From the NCBI GenBank assembly GCA_022578605.1, contig MU394065.1:558001-622000 (forward strand): a stretch of 64,000 nt of DNA, given 5' to 3'. This document shows, in pieces, positions 37,549-51,700 of this stretch (the first letter of the stretch is position 1; every line of letters starts with the position of its first letter). Both the position numbers and the translations under genes were made by a program. The notes beneath the pieces are model-generated. The model was not told the DNA's origin. It did no database searches and was given only the letters and a program-made list of their open reading frames with translations. Source of the stretch: Camillea tinctor. Lineage: Eukaryota > Ascomycota > Sordariomycetes > Xylariales > Xylariaceae.

Positions 37549-40500
37549 CCCATGATAAATACCCAGATCATTTCAAGGACTCGACTCGATCGAAGGCATT
37601 TCACATCAAGACATTCGTTCGCCCCTATAGCACGGGAAGAAAAAGTGTAGAAAAGAGGGTGACATTGATGCTTGCGCGCCCGATTTGGCCCCATTGAGAG
37701 GCTCAAAGGTTGATATTGACCTTGAAAGTGGTGTAGGGGCATTGGGTCACGATGACAGAATCGTGGATGTGGTGTAGTCTCGTAGGCTGTACATTCTTGC
37801 GGTGAGGGGAAAGCTGCGATATGGGATATGAAATATAAGGCTGCGCGGACATTCAAATCCAATTGCCTACGGAGTGTTGGACCTTGCTATGAATCATTTA
37901 TCCAATAGCCATTCGTTCAACTACAGAAAGAGAGGGCAATGCCACTTTATGAGTCAAAATCAGAGCCAACATACTCTACCTCAAGAAGTAAGAAATCTCG
38001 GGCATATCGAGTTCAAAGGCAGTGGGTTCCATAGGAAGTTGTCTGGTGACATATCTTGCGCGATTGCATCTTGTGTCATGCATGTTGGAAGCATGCGACT
38101 GAACAGAATAGGCAAGACACTCAGTTGCTCGTCGCATAGGGCTAACTACCGCAGTTCACAGGCCTCTATTCTTTTGAATGGAGATGAAAGGTTACATACC
38201 GTCTCCTAAATATTCTAAAGCTGTATTTGAAGTTTACCGTGATGTATTGCTTGATATCGAAGTCCCCAAGCCCCTAAAACCCTCAAACCCGTCCGTCTCG
38301 GCACTTCGGAGAGCGTGGATCTACCGAATTAGTTATGGGACGAGAAAGGGTGCTATAGCGAGCCAGCACATCATCGTGGGGGCTAGAGTATCGTTCGTTG
38401 CTGTAGCTCACAGGCAGGGGATGAAAGCCACGGAGTCGTGTAGGGAAAAGGGGGGAGGAAGTCGGTAGCTATGTTCTAGTTTTTTATAATGGCTGTGGAT
38501 TGACCAAATCTTGCCATCGTTAGGAAACAATTTCATCAGTCAATATACACCTTTTATATCATTAAACTTGAGAGTCGTACCCCTTTTAGTTTTCCACCCT
38601 CAAAGGTAAGGAGATAATGTTGGGAGTAAGGGGGCCATAAAAGGGGGTAGCCTGCAGGCTGTGTGGATTAGGGGGAAGGACGTCGGACGAGTATTGCGAT
38701 AAGTCGATAAACAGCGTCGCGAAGCGATTCCTAGTTAGTATATGGTTCATATCTTAAAGAAAATTGAGTATTCATTATCTACCAATTAGTAGATGACTGG
38801 TTCCAAGTCCGTCAAGCACCACTGTGAGACGAGGGATTTGTTGCGCGAAATGCACATCTGTTCTGAAGTCAAACGTGAGAGTACTATACCGACTTCTGCC
38901 GCTAGAGAAAATAAATAGAGAATAGACAGGAATGATATTGAGATGTGTAGAACGCTTCCCGTCGTGTTTTCGCGACACTTGTAGTCGATAAATTACATCA
39001 GTTTGCATTCGCACAAATAGGAGGTCTATTGATCAATGCGACTCGGATAACAGAAAAAGAGGGGGAAGCCGTCCCTTTACTAATAAGAATATATCAAAAT
39101 GGGCCAGTAATACTAACCTTAAAGAGGAGTGTATACATATGCATGTCTTAAGTATCACATCATGGCGATTGCGAGTATATAGTTCGTTAGTAGTATGGTA
39201 ATTTATAGGGGTCGACATACTAAGTAAAATAAACCCAGCTTCTTTAGGTCTATTACACATATATATCTACACTACTTAGCTTCAGCTTCTTCAAACTCCT
39301 TCCCAGCTCGGCCTTGCTATCTCAATAATTAAATTGCGCGGATATAATTCCAGATTGAGCATCAGCTCCAATTTAATAAACACTAGTCTAAGCATGTTAT
39401 ATCGTGGGGTAATTCCAGGGATAATATTATACCTCATTCTCGAACGGTATATCTGCTATATTAGGTAGGTATCCATTAACTACCTAAGCTGCTTGGTAAT
39501 TTGACATGCAATGAATCCTTCAACAAGCGTGCGGTATTGCACTCGCTTCGTGAACGAAGATAGTTGAACATTCAGTCCCCTAAGACGCCCTAGCTGAAGA
39601 TACATGTCTTTCAAGCTAGCTAACCAGGTAACCATCTCGACCGTGGTTTTCTCGCAATATTCTGATGGTGGAGGCGTAGGTGCAGAGACTGGCTCTCGCT
39701 CATAGGACAGTGCCTTAGGGCTATTCAGGGGACGAACTCGCATATCTCGCAGAAAACGTGGCAGGACATGTGAATCTACAGGATCCCTAACATGCCCCCA
39801 CACGTGTAAAGTCAAAGACAAGGTTCCTTCGAAATTTAATATGCCGATATTATCCCGTCAAACGACGACCCTCAGTCAGCAACCATTTAGACCACAGACA
39901 ACAACGATGTAGACCAGACAACAACGATAATAAAGAAATATGTGGCGGTGGTAGATTTCCGTCGTCATAGTCTGGTGGCATCTAATAACAGAGACCCGAG
40001 TGGCTTTCTTTAGTTATGAGCCGATATTTTGGCCCATCGTCCGAAGTCGTATACACATACGGACGGAGTTATCATATGTCTTCGCTCAGTCTGAGGTCGG
40101 ATTTATTTACATAAGTATGTAGATAAATTCTAGTGGTACAACTTATACTTCGGGTTATTAGACTCGATTTGAGAGGTACCTGGCATGATAAACGCGAACA
40201 GTAAGGTGAGGTTGAAGATTGCCTGTAGAACTGAGTAAAGTGGTGTTATTAGTTATTAGGTATGATCAAGCAAAAAGTCCTAAGTTTCAATAAACTAAAC
40301 ATGAAAAAGAAAACTAACATAATATAGAAAACCTCACTAGAAATTCACTGGGGTTTCTCAAATATGAAAGGGCTGTTTTATGCGTTGTAATGGACGTGTC
40401 ATGGTTTTCCCAAGGACGCGGTAGTGCGAGAGTTTGAAAGGGGAAAAGGAAAAACAAGTCAGTTGCAGGAACGTTAGCCCCTTGGGGAATCAACAGGGAT

Positions 40501-41436
40501 AGAGATAGCGTCCCTCATTGCTCGTTCGTGGCCGAGAACCCCATCGATGCGCCCTTGCCAAAGACCACCGAGGGGTTGTTCCACCCCGCCGCACACCAGA
40601 CGACCGAGGAAGGAAATAGGGCACACTCCAACTTATGAAGATCCAAGCATTCTCTCGGTTGATTACTCCTATGGGATTTGGAACCGTGCGATTTTTCGCA
40701 GCAGTCAGCTGCGTGACATACATGGTGGGACTTCTGGGATGTGAACTACCCACATACACACATGCATTCCGTGGTGTACATGCACGTCACTTCTCCAAAA
40801 TCTCATTTGGTCCCTGCGCGTACCTATCCAGTGAACACGTTTATCTCGGCCACCTGGGTCCCCTGAACTTGACTGCGAGGTGCGAAGCGGTGAGAAGAAA
40901 TTATCTATAAGTTTCCCCCGGGGATGAGGACACCATCCATACCTACACAAAATAGGCGGGGTAGGAAGATCATTTGGGTAACTATTACAGGTATCATCAC
41001 CAATTCCCGAAGAAGAAAATCTATTCAATAGCATAAGAGTATATAACTTACCCCTGTCTACTCTGCATTATCACGCTATCTATACTATGAGGCGACTGCT
41101 CTTAATCTCTTTTAAGCTATTTGGCGAAAGTGGAGCGTGTGGGAGACCTAGTCATTGGGATATAAATATCACTTTCTTCCACCAAGATTGTTGTTCAATC
41201 TCATCGATTCTACAGCAAGCCATAACCGGCACACAGCTTTCTCCCGATTTTACCCTTGTCCCCAGAGCTCTGAAGAGATTTACGTTCGGAGATCGTACTA
41301 TCTGAGCCATCCCCTCACACCCACAAGCCTTGGCTCTTAGCAAGGAAGGTATGAATATCGATTGTCGAATGTTGAAATACAGTCTTATCCAATGACTTTC
41401 CCTCTAGGTGCTTTATTGTGAAACATTCCCGAAGCC
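37549..41436. other. Gene-poor region
   Basis: No gene with recognisable domains. A 113-codon open frame on the minus strand at 39480-39821 contains a plausible helical stretch (TWLASLKDMYLQLGRLRGLN) and may be a relic or lone exon, but nothing else supports it. Confidence 0.5.
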
Positions 41437-41799
41437 ATGAGCTCAGAAGACGCTACATCTACACTACCCCCAAACCCCCAAAAGATGAATCCACAAGACA
41501 CTACATCTACATCCTCTCCAGAGCCTCCGAAGATGAACCCGCAAGACAAAGTAAAGGGGGGAGGGAAGTCCCAAAACGGCGGAGAGGTTCCTAGGTGTCG
41601 TAAATCAACAAACCGGAGCAGGAGGGGAAGCAATGGTGAGTAATCTTGGGAGCTGTTTATTCCCCCTTGTTGCCTGTCTTAGTTCGGCCTAGGTCGGATT
41701 TCCTATCTTATCATAGCTAAGCGTATGAGTTCATACGAGTTTCGATTGCCGCAACATGGCCTCAAGCGTGAAGAAATTGCCCGATATGACAATTGCTGA
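41437..41799 (+). CDS. Candidate small two-exon gene with a duplicated 16-residue Pro/Ser/Thr repeat
   Basis: Not recognised. Exon 1 41437-41635 and exon 2 41717-41799, joined across an 81 bp intron (donor GTGAGT, acceptor ATCATAG), give 93 residues with an exact frame. Exon 1 holds two 48 bp repeats (41449-41496 and 41497-41544), each encoding a unit of pattern D-x-TST-x-x-P-x-P-x-KMNPQ. The KMNPQ part differs only at synonymous sites, which suggests selection on protein. The end is basic (CRKSTNRSRRGSNG), then exon 2 reads SSYEFRLPQHGLKREEIARY. No signal peptide or membrane segment is seen. It could equally be the relic of a larger gene. Confidence 0.35.
41449..41544 (+). repeat. Two tandem 48 bp coding repeats
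   Basis: Two adjacent 48 bp units in the same frame inside the candidate small gene. They share ACATCTACA and AAGATGAA(T/C)CC(A/G)CAA(GAC) at matching positions. Confidence 0.75.
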
Positions 41800-44700
41800 C
41801 TTCCAGTGTTGTAGTCCTGATTGTGCCTATGAAGTTAATGAAGAAAGCCGAATGAGAGTGTCAGGATACTTCGTAAAATTCATCGGCTTGCTAATTACCT
41901 ATCCTATGATCGGAGGTATTTGGACAGATTGATCAACCATTAGATGTCTATGTACAATAGCAAGTCAGCGCATTAGAAATAGATAACTGATTAAAGGGAC
42001 GACATGGTTGGAAGTTCAATCTGGGTTGTCGAATTCCATTCCGCCAAGCAACTGCTTCATAGATGAAGCACCGTGATTAAGATGCTCTAGAAAGTATGTT
42101 CTCAGGCCTAACACAGACGGATTTAGACATGAAACCCAATGCCCTACGCCTCTATAGCCCCGTCTATTCTCCAATCTAAGCAGCTTGATCTGGACATGGA
42201 ATCCACTGGTCGATCTCTTTACCATCGATCCCCTTGTACTAGATATGTCAGCCTGGTGAAGTAAATTACGGAATAGACCAATTAATATCGTAGGTTATCG
42301 GGCCTGAGGGCTTATGATTACGTCGCGATTCATCAATGAGCAATTCTAGATTTTTTCCTCTATCACCATCTACCTATGTATTGTTGTCTCTAGTTAGTAT
42401 AAGTGATTAAACTGGATAAAAACGCGTTCTGGTCTGGACCAAAGTGACCACATGTGTAGTCATAATATATAATCAGAAGATACATCTAACCAGACTCCAG
42501 ATTTTGCTTGGTGATGCTTTGACTTATATTCCTAACAGCACTATGGTCTTATCATTTGAAAACTTAAAAGTATAATATCATGTTATTTAGAGTATAGTCT
42601 TTCTTATTATAATTTTTCCTAATTTTTATATCTTTTTTTGTTATTAGAAAAACGGTTGAAGTGAGTTCTGCAGCTAATAGAATTGCAAGGTATTTTGACG
42701 CCAGCCTGCCAGAATCTAGACTAATATGTAACAGTAAGCCGACCTCAATAACCAGGAAAAACGGCGTCCGTGCAACTGGTAAGTTTAGATCATACAGGGG
42801 TTTAAAGTAGTGTGGGATCCGTAATTATGTTTTAAAGGTCTGGGAGTAGATGGGGACGCATAGATTCCATGCCACAACGACGTTATATTATCTAACTAGC
42901 CGGGCGACACAGTGAAGTCTGAAAGCACATGATACCGGTAGCTAGGGTCATATTCACGGAGGCTGGGGGGGGGGCGTATCATAAGTAAGTATCGTGTACC
43001 ATCAATCCGGTAACAGATAGGCATGCTGTCTCGGTGTATATTTACTGTATATAGGTATTACCAAGCTTTTGCGCCACTATGAATGCCGACTTATACGTTA
43101 GGGAATATGATATAGCAGAAAATAAACATGCGGGACATGCGGGACGTTGACATAAACACCGAGTTTCTATCGCATAGTCGATAAGGACTAATACTAGACC
43201 ATATGGTAAATAATAGCTAAGTACTCTGTGCAATTGGAAAGAGGTAAATGTCAATAATAACTAAAATTCTCGCAGAGAAGTGAAATAACAATAAGCTTGC
43301 CCATATTACGGTTTGATATAGTGTCCCGACCTCCCAGCCAAGCAAGAGCTTAGGTCATCAGGTTGTTGTTGTGGCGGAAGATATAAACTACATTGAAAGT
43401 ACCCAAGGTACTATCACTTATACCTGGAAACACTCTCTTTGCTCCCTTTCGAGGTACATACTTCCATGTACCTAATGGTATATTATGCACAACGCAGTGG
43501 TAGCGTGTGTAACTGTTTAAAACCTAGGTAAGAATACATATGTATGTCTTAAGAGCAAGCGACGCTCTCGGCTCTCTCGAGTCACAATAGTGTGTCTTGT
43601 TTGATAACGAGTTGTTTACATACATAATAGAAAGTTATCGCTACTCCAATGTCCAATCCCCATGAATCGTGATTTGTACCATCTGAGAATCATTTTTAAT
43701 CCTTGCTACTAAACAACGAACTATTATCCTACTATCTCACTACGAAATTCTACACCGAAGTAAGTGAAAAAAAAGAAAATCTTCAGATCTTGCATTCATA
43801 CCCGTGTGAGTGCCCTTAGCGAATTGTTATGGATTTTAATAGTGTCGACTGGTTACTCCTCAGTAGCATGGTGTCCACAGAGTATCTGTCTATCTGTCGA
43901 TGAGTAGGTAATCTTGTTGGCGGAGCTGTTGTATATATGACCACAAGGTACAAGGTGATACATACGCGCTAGTAAACAAAAACAGTACAATAATGTACCA
44001 GGCATAGCAGGTAAAGTAGTTGTAGTGTACTTTTACTCACCGTGGCAGATTGTGTTATCCTTAACCTCAAGCAGTATATTTCGTATCATTATGTTGACCC
44101 CAGTCGTTATTGTCTTGACCTTAAATAGATTTGTCCTACTCAGTCCACCAGCCTCGCTCGGAGACAATTGAGATATTTGTAAAAACGGATTGCTTCTACT
44201 TTAATCATGCAATAAAGAGTAGGCTAGCTAATTACAAGGTATCCGTAGGTGAAAAGCCATTAATGACTACCTACTTTTCAACATTTTCTTTCCTAGCAAT
44301 CTTGTAGGGGGCTCGTCATTCTCATGAGTTTCTGGATTCTTGGGCCCATCATACAAGAGCAGTAACAAGAGGCTAGACGCTTTATATTAACTTCTCAACG
44401 TTACAAACGGGCACTTTTTTTCCCATTTAGTCTTATAGTCCTAAACGTCTTTTTAAAAGTTTATAAAAATTATAGTTGAGAGTAATACACACACCAACAT
44501 AGAGGCTGGATAAAGTTATTCAACCACCCGAATATCATCGCGGAGATGACCGAGTTCTCACTCACCACTCAAGAAAATTGATCAGCCTTTACACCTTTTC
44601 AGTAATTTTTAATTCATTTCCTTACAAATGTAATTTCGGTTATATATAAATAGAAACTTGTTGTCACTTGCCAAGAGCTCAATTCGCAGCTGTGGTGTTC

Positions 44701-47700
44701 CATGCGATATTTAGTACTTAGACTGTTAGATCGTACTCCTGAAAGACAAGTCAAGAATCCGGCAATCTCTAAAGAAGACAACAGCTCTGAAAAGATTTTT
44801 TTTTTCAAAGGTTCTAGCACCGCTTTGGTCGGATAGGTAATACCCGTACGCGGGTTTACATGTTTTCATTTTATATCGCATGAAGGCTGTAGCTGATCCC
44901 TAACTTTTGATCGATATTGACTGGACAGAAAAATTTGGAGATGGAATCAGCTAGCCTCGAGTGTATTTACTTCATTCCTCCAATCCTACTCGGCACCAGG
45001 TCTCATCAAAGAGACCTCGCGGTTACGTTTCCAACTGCATCTCGGGCCGGGTCTCGGGCCGCAGTAGTCCTTAAGTCGCTGGTGTTAGCTCGAATGAAAA
45101 GTCATCTCCACTCATTGTCAGGTGTATATGTCACGGCGTGTTAATCGACAATTCTCATTTCTACATTGGTAAGTAGCGTAGGCTTATTACGCCGGATAGC
45201 TCTCTCAACCTCCCGACGAGAAGATTTGTAAAGTTACCTATTTTGGTGGCAAAGTGTACATATACTTCTCTTAAGCAAATACTAGCAATGACAAGCCTAC
45301 ATTAACTGAGCTTTGAATCAGTTAACCTACACTCATTATATAGATCAATCGGAATGCGCTATAGTCTAAGGTTGAACAATGGGGCACGATGGAAAATCTA
45401 TGGAATCCTATGGAAAGGTTTTTCCTCTACGTAATGACCACGAAGCGTTAGAGTTGAACTCTTATAAAATCGGCTAACTAGACAGTTCTCTTTTCATAAT
45501 GTAGGAATTTACAGCCCTAGCAGTGACTTATAACAACTACTCTTGTAAATATATTGTTTCACGTCCTCTCCATTAATCTGCTGAAAATATGGTTAGGATA
45601 AGAGGGCTCTCATGCACGCTACTCATAGCAGTTGATGAAACTAACCGGTATTCCATTCACTTGGTTTTGAACGTTATAACCACCCTCAACATGTAATTAT
45701 GGAGAACGAGTCTGCCCAACTGAATGAATAGTTAGATAGAAGAAGTGGAGTCGCTATGTAGTAAGGCTGTATTAATGCCCTAGACATCATTGAGTCTAGA
45801 CCAGAAGGTGACAGGTCCACGGTCGCCTTCCGCGGCGGCTCTTCTGCATTGATCTACCTTTACATCCACCGCACATTTTCTATTCTTTTCTTCAATTCGA
45901 TGATTCTTGCTTCTCTTCTCTGTACTTATAAAGTGCGTTTAATAAATATATCCGAGGGTGTTATATACCTAGCAAGTTCTTATACGAGCTTGCAAGAACT
46001 ACACGTGGCATGCGCAATTAATAGTTACCCTGTTAGAAAGGCGAGTCAACTTTTTCTTAATGCCAGCCTGCCTGTCGAGTCGTCGAGATGGCTCGAAAGC
46101 TGATCTTTCCTTAGCTTGCATATTCATGTTACAGTTATGCTAGCAAATTTCCAGGGCTTAATTCAGCCTGCATACAATTAGATTAAATGAGAAAACCATC
46201 CCTGAATATATGGTGCATGGTTTTTTGTATGACCGCAGATACCCGGCAACGTAACTGGTGGTCACAGTTGCGTTATAGTGTCAAGGAAATGTTCAATTTC
46301 ATCCTCCTCTGAAGATGTCATTATTAAGAATTTAGGTAATCGCAATGTTATTATACGGGAGGCAAGAACTACAATGACCACTGAGCTGCTTCTTACACAT
46401 CGAGCACTCCCTTTCTTTTATTGGGGGGGGGGGGGGTTATACTACTAGATACTGCATACCGCATGCTCTAGCACACCACTGTTGACAGGATAGTTTCCTA
46501 GGATGATCACCTGTCACGTTATAGGGGATGATGTGCCTGGAAATTGGTGTGGTGACCATAGTTAGTAACCCGGCTTAGAGAAACCCGTGAACGTGTGCTA
46601 GGGCAGGTAGACATCTATGATCTCAGCTCATTACAATGCCCTATTACTTTATTCAATGGCCTCCCAATCGCCATGTCACTGCGTCTTAATGACTCGGTGT
46701 CGCCCTCTTTTTCACCTAAGGCCAATATTCTTGCTGTAAAAAAGAAATTTAAAATAAAATAAAAAAAAGAGTGACCTTAGTCTCATCGTTATCAGCAGGC
46801 TCCCTCTCGGCACGCGTGACTCCCAAGGCAAGTACCAAAACAAGCCAAAAAGGGACAATAATCGGAGTCCCTAGTGTTTTGAGAGATATTGTTAATTTAT
46901 TTACGGTATTTTCTGAGGTGGAAAGCCTACTACATAGCTGAGAGAAGGTTCGTGAAGAGCAAACACTCCCGAATTAACAACAGAGCCGACAAAGACTGTG
47001 TCTGGGATTGACCGAGTGGCTAAGAATCATGGATTTCCACAAACAGAGAAATAGAACGGCCATATTACACTGATTATGTGTTGGCGCTGGCTAGCCTTGG
47101 CTTTGCCGTAGCCCCCCCTACTTTGCGGATGGGAGGGTTTCGAAGGGACGAATAGCATAGGAGTTTGTTCAAGAAGCCTCCGAGGTTAAGTCGAATAAGA
47201 TTGATTCGGCATTATGAAGAAACTCCAAGGCTGGGAACCGATAAGTGAATATAGTGATCCCGGAGTACAAGAGCCACCAGTAGACAAAGAGCCTATTTGC
47301 ACGAATAGTGACCGGATCAGCATGTATATTTAAACACATTTCTTCACACGGCATCCGCTACAATATCCATAACCCAGGGTGTGTCTCACAACGATATTTA
47401 CAATGAAATCCATCCTATCAGATGAGGACAACAATACGGCTACGTGTACGCAGCGTTACAATAGGCCCTGTTTCGGTACGCGCTATCTTTTTCTGTGACG
47501 CTTTTTCATTTTTCAGCGGCTGTATGGTATATGTTCCTTATTATTAAATTCAACTGGCGGGAGCTTGTTACATACTGTTTATTTTTTACGAGTGTAAATA
47601 CGCGCCTGTGTTCATTTTGTTGGGGATTCTGCTGCTGCCGGCGAGACGATGGTGACCAGCGATTAGGTTACACTTAGGTATCCAAGACAAGCCTTTCATT

Positions 47701-48281
47701 CGCAGGGTAGCCCGTACCGTAGCCTATCATCATGCATAAGAAAGATATGTGACCCAAGTTGTGGTTTCCATTGGTAGCCGTGATCAGTTTTGTAAATCTC
47801 GGTGGACACTTGACATATGACTCGCCACAACTTATTGAAATCCGAATTAGAATTGAGGGAAATCGTAAGCGGTTAGGAAAACAAGTATTCATATGAGGCA
47901 GTAACGTATTTATTTTCTAAACAAGCCACATAACTTATGTGATAATTTGGTATTTGCCGCCTTGTTCTGTTGGAACGGAGTTTTCGCCCCCTACGTATGG
48001 CTGAAATAGCGCTTGACGTTTCAACGCTTGCACGCCATTAGACTCCTGGATACTTCTTTTTACAGAACATCCATTTTATAACTTTCATCTATACCCACGT
48101 ATACACTATGGAGACTTTTCAGGTATCTCATTATGATATCGTATCTTCCAAATCTGTAGCCCCTGAACCAGTGTCTTGTATCCATATCTTCGAAATCGGT
48201 GGGATAGACCATTGCCAATTATTGTGTCATGTCAGGCAGAAGTCTCTGGGCACAAAGTCCAACTATCGGTAAAGAAAAGAT
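41800..48281. other. Gene-poor, moderately A+T-rich region
   Basis: 6.5 kb without a supported gene. Homopolymer G runs occur at about 42965-42974 and 46424-46436. The final part (48110-48280) may contain the first exon of the HET gene that follows, since fragments such as CHVRQKSLGTK resemble HET-protein N-termini, but no clean join to the next open frame was found. Confidence 0.5.
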
Positions 48282-48598
48282 TTGAGGAAGAGCACTGAAT
48301 CACACGGTTCTAGACGAAATGATTCCTTCAAATATCACCAACTTGTTGACTCCGCAAATCGTGGCTGTATGTCATGTGCGTTATTTGCGTCCTTGTTCCA
48401 AACAATATTGACAGTCCGCGGCTGCATAGACCCGGAGAACGCTGTCTTTAGATGGCTGGACTATTCTACATTTTTTCTCGAGTTGACCTTGAATCAGATG
48501 CCCCGAAAACTACATCTATTCCACCCCATAGGTCCGTGATTGAAAGAAACAATACGAGGAGCAACATTATATCTAATAGCATTATAAAAAGCAAGATG
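48282..48598 (+). pseudogene. HET-domain gene, 5' fragment, cut by a retrotransposon
   Basis: An open frame running to a stop at 48537 encodes FKYHQLVDSANRGCMSCALF, then a segment ending PRKLHLFHPIG. This is the Cys-containing leader that precedes the HET domain in many fungal heterokaryon-incompatibility-type proteins. There is no ATG in frame, so an upstream exon is missing or mutated. The interval 48540-48598 lies in another frame relative to the downstream half; it may hold a short intron (GTGATT to AATAG, 44 bp) or a frameshift. At 48598 the retroelement begins, directly after the target copy AGATG. The partner half resumes at 55956. Confidence 0.7.
48594..48598. repeat. Target-site duplication, left copy (AGATG)
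   Basis: AGATG abuts the left LTR; the same five bases follow the right LTR at 55951-55955. Five-bp duplications are typical of LTR retrotransposon integration. Confidence 0.8.
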
Positions 48599-48742
48599 TA
48601 TTAGAGTAAGACGATAGGTGAAAAAAAAAATAAAGTATATTAATTTAAGAAAAAGTTTAAAAAAGGGCAAAAGCCCGATATATATATACATATAATAGTA
48701 GTATAATACCGTAAAGTAAAGTAGTAACCTCATATTCCAACA
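48599..48742 (-). repeat. LTR, left copy (3' LTR of the element)
   Basis: 144 bp, ending ATTCCAACA. On the minus strand it begins TGTTGGAATATGAGG, the canonical TG start. Its other end reads TA where CA/TG is expected, consistent with RIP of the terminal dinucleotide. Confidence 0.88.
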
Positions 48743-48751
48743 TTCCCCCTT
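48743..48751 (-). other. Polypurine tract of the retroelement
   Basis: Reads AAGGGGGAA on the minus strand, directly upstream of that strand's 3' LTR. This is the primer site for plus-strand DNA synthesis. It contains no CpA or TpG, which explains why it survived RIP in a region otherwise almost free of G and C. Confidence 0.75.
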
Positions 48752-51700
48752 AGGACTATACTAGTAGCCTATTTTATAAACAGTTTTTAATATAGGAGTA
48801 TATATGTACAAAAATGTATATAAAACAAATTTTTAAATTTTTTTTTTTATATATGTAAATTTATATAAATAAACTTTTTTTTAATCTTTAAATTATTATT
48901 AAAATTTAAGTTTATAAAAACTTTTTTAAAGCATTTTATATTTTAATATTAATAAGTACTATATTAATATAAAAAAAAAAAATTTAAAATTTAATAAGCT
49001 AATATAATATATTAATTTTAATAATTATTTTTTAATTTATAATAAATTAAAAAAAAATAAATTATAATTATAATTTAATTACTTATATGTACCTTTTTAT
49101 TTTTAAATTAATGCTTTTTTTAAAAAAAAGTTTTTTTATATAGCTTATTTTTAAATTTAATAAAAAAAAAAACTTAAATATTTATTTTAATTAAACTTTA
49201 ATTTATTATTACTATAATATAATAAAAGTTAAGTTTTTTTTTAAGCGTATTTATATAGTAACTATAATAAGCTACATAATACGTTTTTTACACGTAAATT
49301 TTTTATATAAAAAATATTAAAAAAATTATAGTTATAAATAATTATTACTTTGTTTTTTATTAAGTTTTATATAAATGCTATAACGTAAACATATTAATTT
49401 TTTTATTATTAAATATTGTTATAAGTTAATTATATTTAATTTATAGTAAAAAATACTATATAAACTATTTAAGTTAATTTTAAATATTTAACAATATAAA
49501 ATTTTAAAATAAAAGCTTTATATTTAATATTATATAAGTTTTTTTTATAGCTAACGTATAAAAATCGTTTAATACCATTATAAAAAAATATTAATAATAA
49601 ATAAATATAAAAAGCATTAAATATATATTATATTTATAATAAATATAAAATATACTTTTTAAAAAATATTTTAAAGTTTATAAACAATTTAATTAATATA
49701 TATATAAATAAATAAGCATTTATATTTAAATTATTATTAGTAAATTTTAACGATAAATGTTTTAAATAATAAAAAAAAAATAAAAAACTATAATAAAAAA
49801 ATAATTAAGTTTGCAAAAAAATATTATAGTTTTATTAAATAATAAATAAATATTAAGTTTTAAATAAATAAAAAAGTTAATAAAATTACGTAATAATTAC
49901 ATAACTTTTTTAATAATAATTTATTAATAAAGTATAAATATTATTATTAATAAAAATTAAAAATAATAAGCATTAATATTAAAGTAAAAATAAAAATATT
50001 TTAATTACTTTTTAATATATTTTTAATTTAAAACTTTATTATTTTAAAGCTAATTAAATTAAAATTATAACAAAATATTTTAAATTAAAGTTTTAAAAAA
50101 AGCTTTATTAAATTATTTGCTATTTATTTTTATATAAGCATATATTAAAGATTTATTTTGCTTTTTTTTTATACTTTACGTATAAAATAATATTAAATAT
50201 TTATATATTTTAACTGTTTATAATATTTAAAATTTTTTAATAGCGTTATAACTTTTTAATTATTTTTATAAATAATTATAATAAATATATTTTTAACTAT
50301 TTTAAATGCTTTTAATTTTTTAAATAATTTTTAAGCTATATAGTTTTTTAATAATTTAAATTTATATTATATATTTTATTTTATAATTAAATAAAGCTAT
50401 AAACGTTTACTTTTTAAATTTTTAATTAATAGCTTTATTATTAAAGTTAAAAATAAACTTTAAAGTAAATTTTCTTAACGCAATATTATTAGCTTAATTA
50501 ACGTTTATATATTTTATAAAGTATTTTAATAATTTATTATAATATAGTTTTAAATTTAATGTTTTTTTAATATATTTTATAACTTACTTTATTTTTTAAT
50601 AATATTTTTTTATTAAGTTTATTATAAACTTATTAAAGTAAAATATTAAAAAAATTAAGTTAAGTTTTATATTAAGCATAATATATATTAATAATTTAAT
50701 AGTTTTTATATATTATTATTTTATATTTTTAAAAGCTTTATAATTTTTTAAAGCTAACTTAATAAATAAAGCTATAAAAACGCAATATAATTTAACATTT
50801 TAATATTTAAATTTTTTTAAAACTTTTTTTAAATATATTTATTATTTTAAATAAATAGCTTTTTATTATTTATTTTAATATATAATTATACTTAAGTAAT
50901 AGTTATAAAATTTTAAGTTAAATATTTTAAATTAATTATTTAAGTATTATTTTAATTTTATAATATTTAATTTAAAAAATTTTATAATAAAAAAATTATT
51001 AATATAAATAGTAATATAAGTATATTTTTTTATAAAAATTTTTATATTAAATATAAATAAGTAAAATCTTAACTTTTTTAAATATTTAATTAAAGTATTA
51101 TATTATATTTTTAATAATTATTTTAAATTATATAACGCTTTATTTAATTTATAAATTTAATTTAAATAATTATTGCTAATAAACTTTAATAATTATTTTA
51201 TATAAACTTTTTTATTAACGTTATTATAAAAAAAGCTATTTTAACGTTTATTTAATTAATTTTTAAATTAAAAGTAATTATTATAGTAAATAAAGCTTTA
51301 TAATTTATAAGTTTAATTATTAAAATAAAGGTTTTATTAAAGTTTATTTTTATAATTTATTTAAAACTTTTAATTATTTATTTAGCTTTATATTATAATA
51401 TTTTTTTATTAAGCTTTATTTTAAGTTTATATACTTATTTTTTATTAAAAAGTTTTTTATATTTAAATAGTAATATTAAAGTTTAAATGTAGTTATTTAT
51501 TAATAACTTATATTTAAAGCTTATAGCTTTTTTTTATTTATTTTATTATAAAAAGTTTTTAACTTTTTTATAAAATTTAAGTTTTTTAAGTTTTATTTTT
51601 TTAATTATTACTATAAAAAAAGCTATATTAATAATAAATTATTTTTAAAAAATAAATACTTTTTATTAAAATATAAAGTTATTATATTTAACTTTTTTAA

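Noticed and set aside
48537..48742. Longer LTR model starting TGATTGAAAG at 48537
   Set aside because: It would give a canonical TG start, but the flanks would have no target duplication and similarity to the right copy breaks down before 48599; the 144 bp model gives equal lengths and a perfect AGATG.
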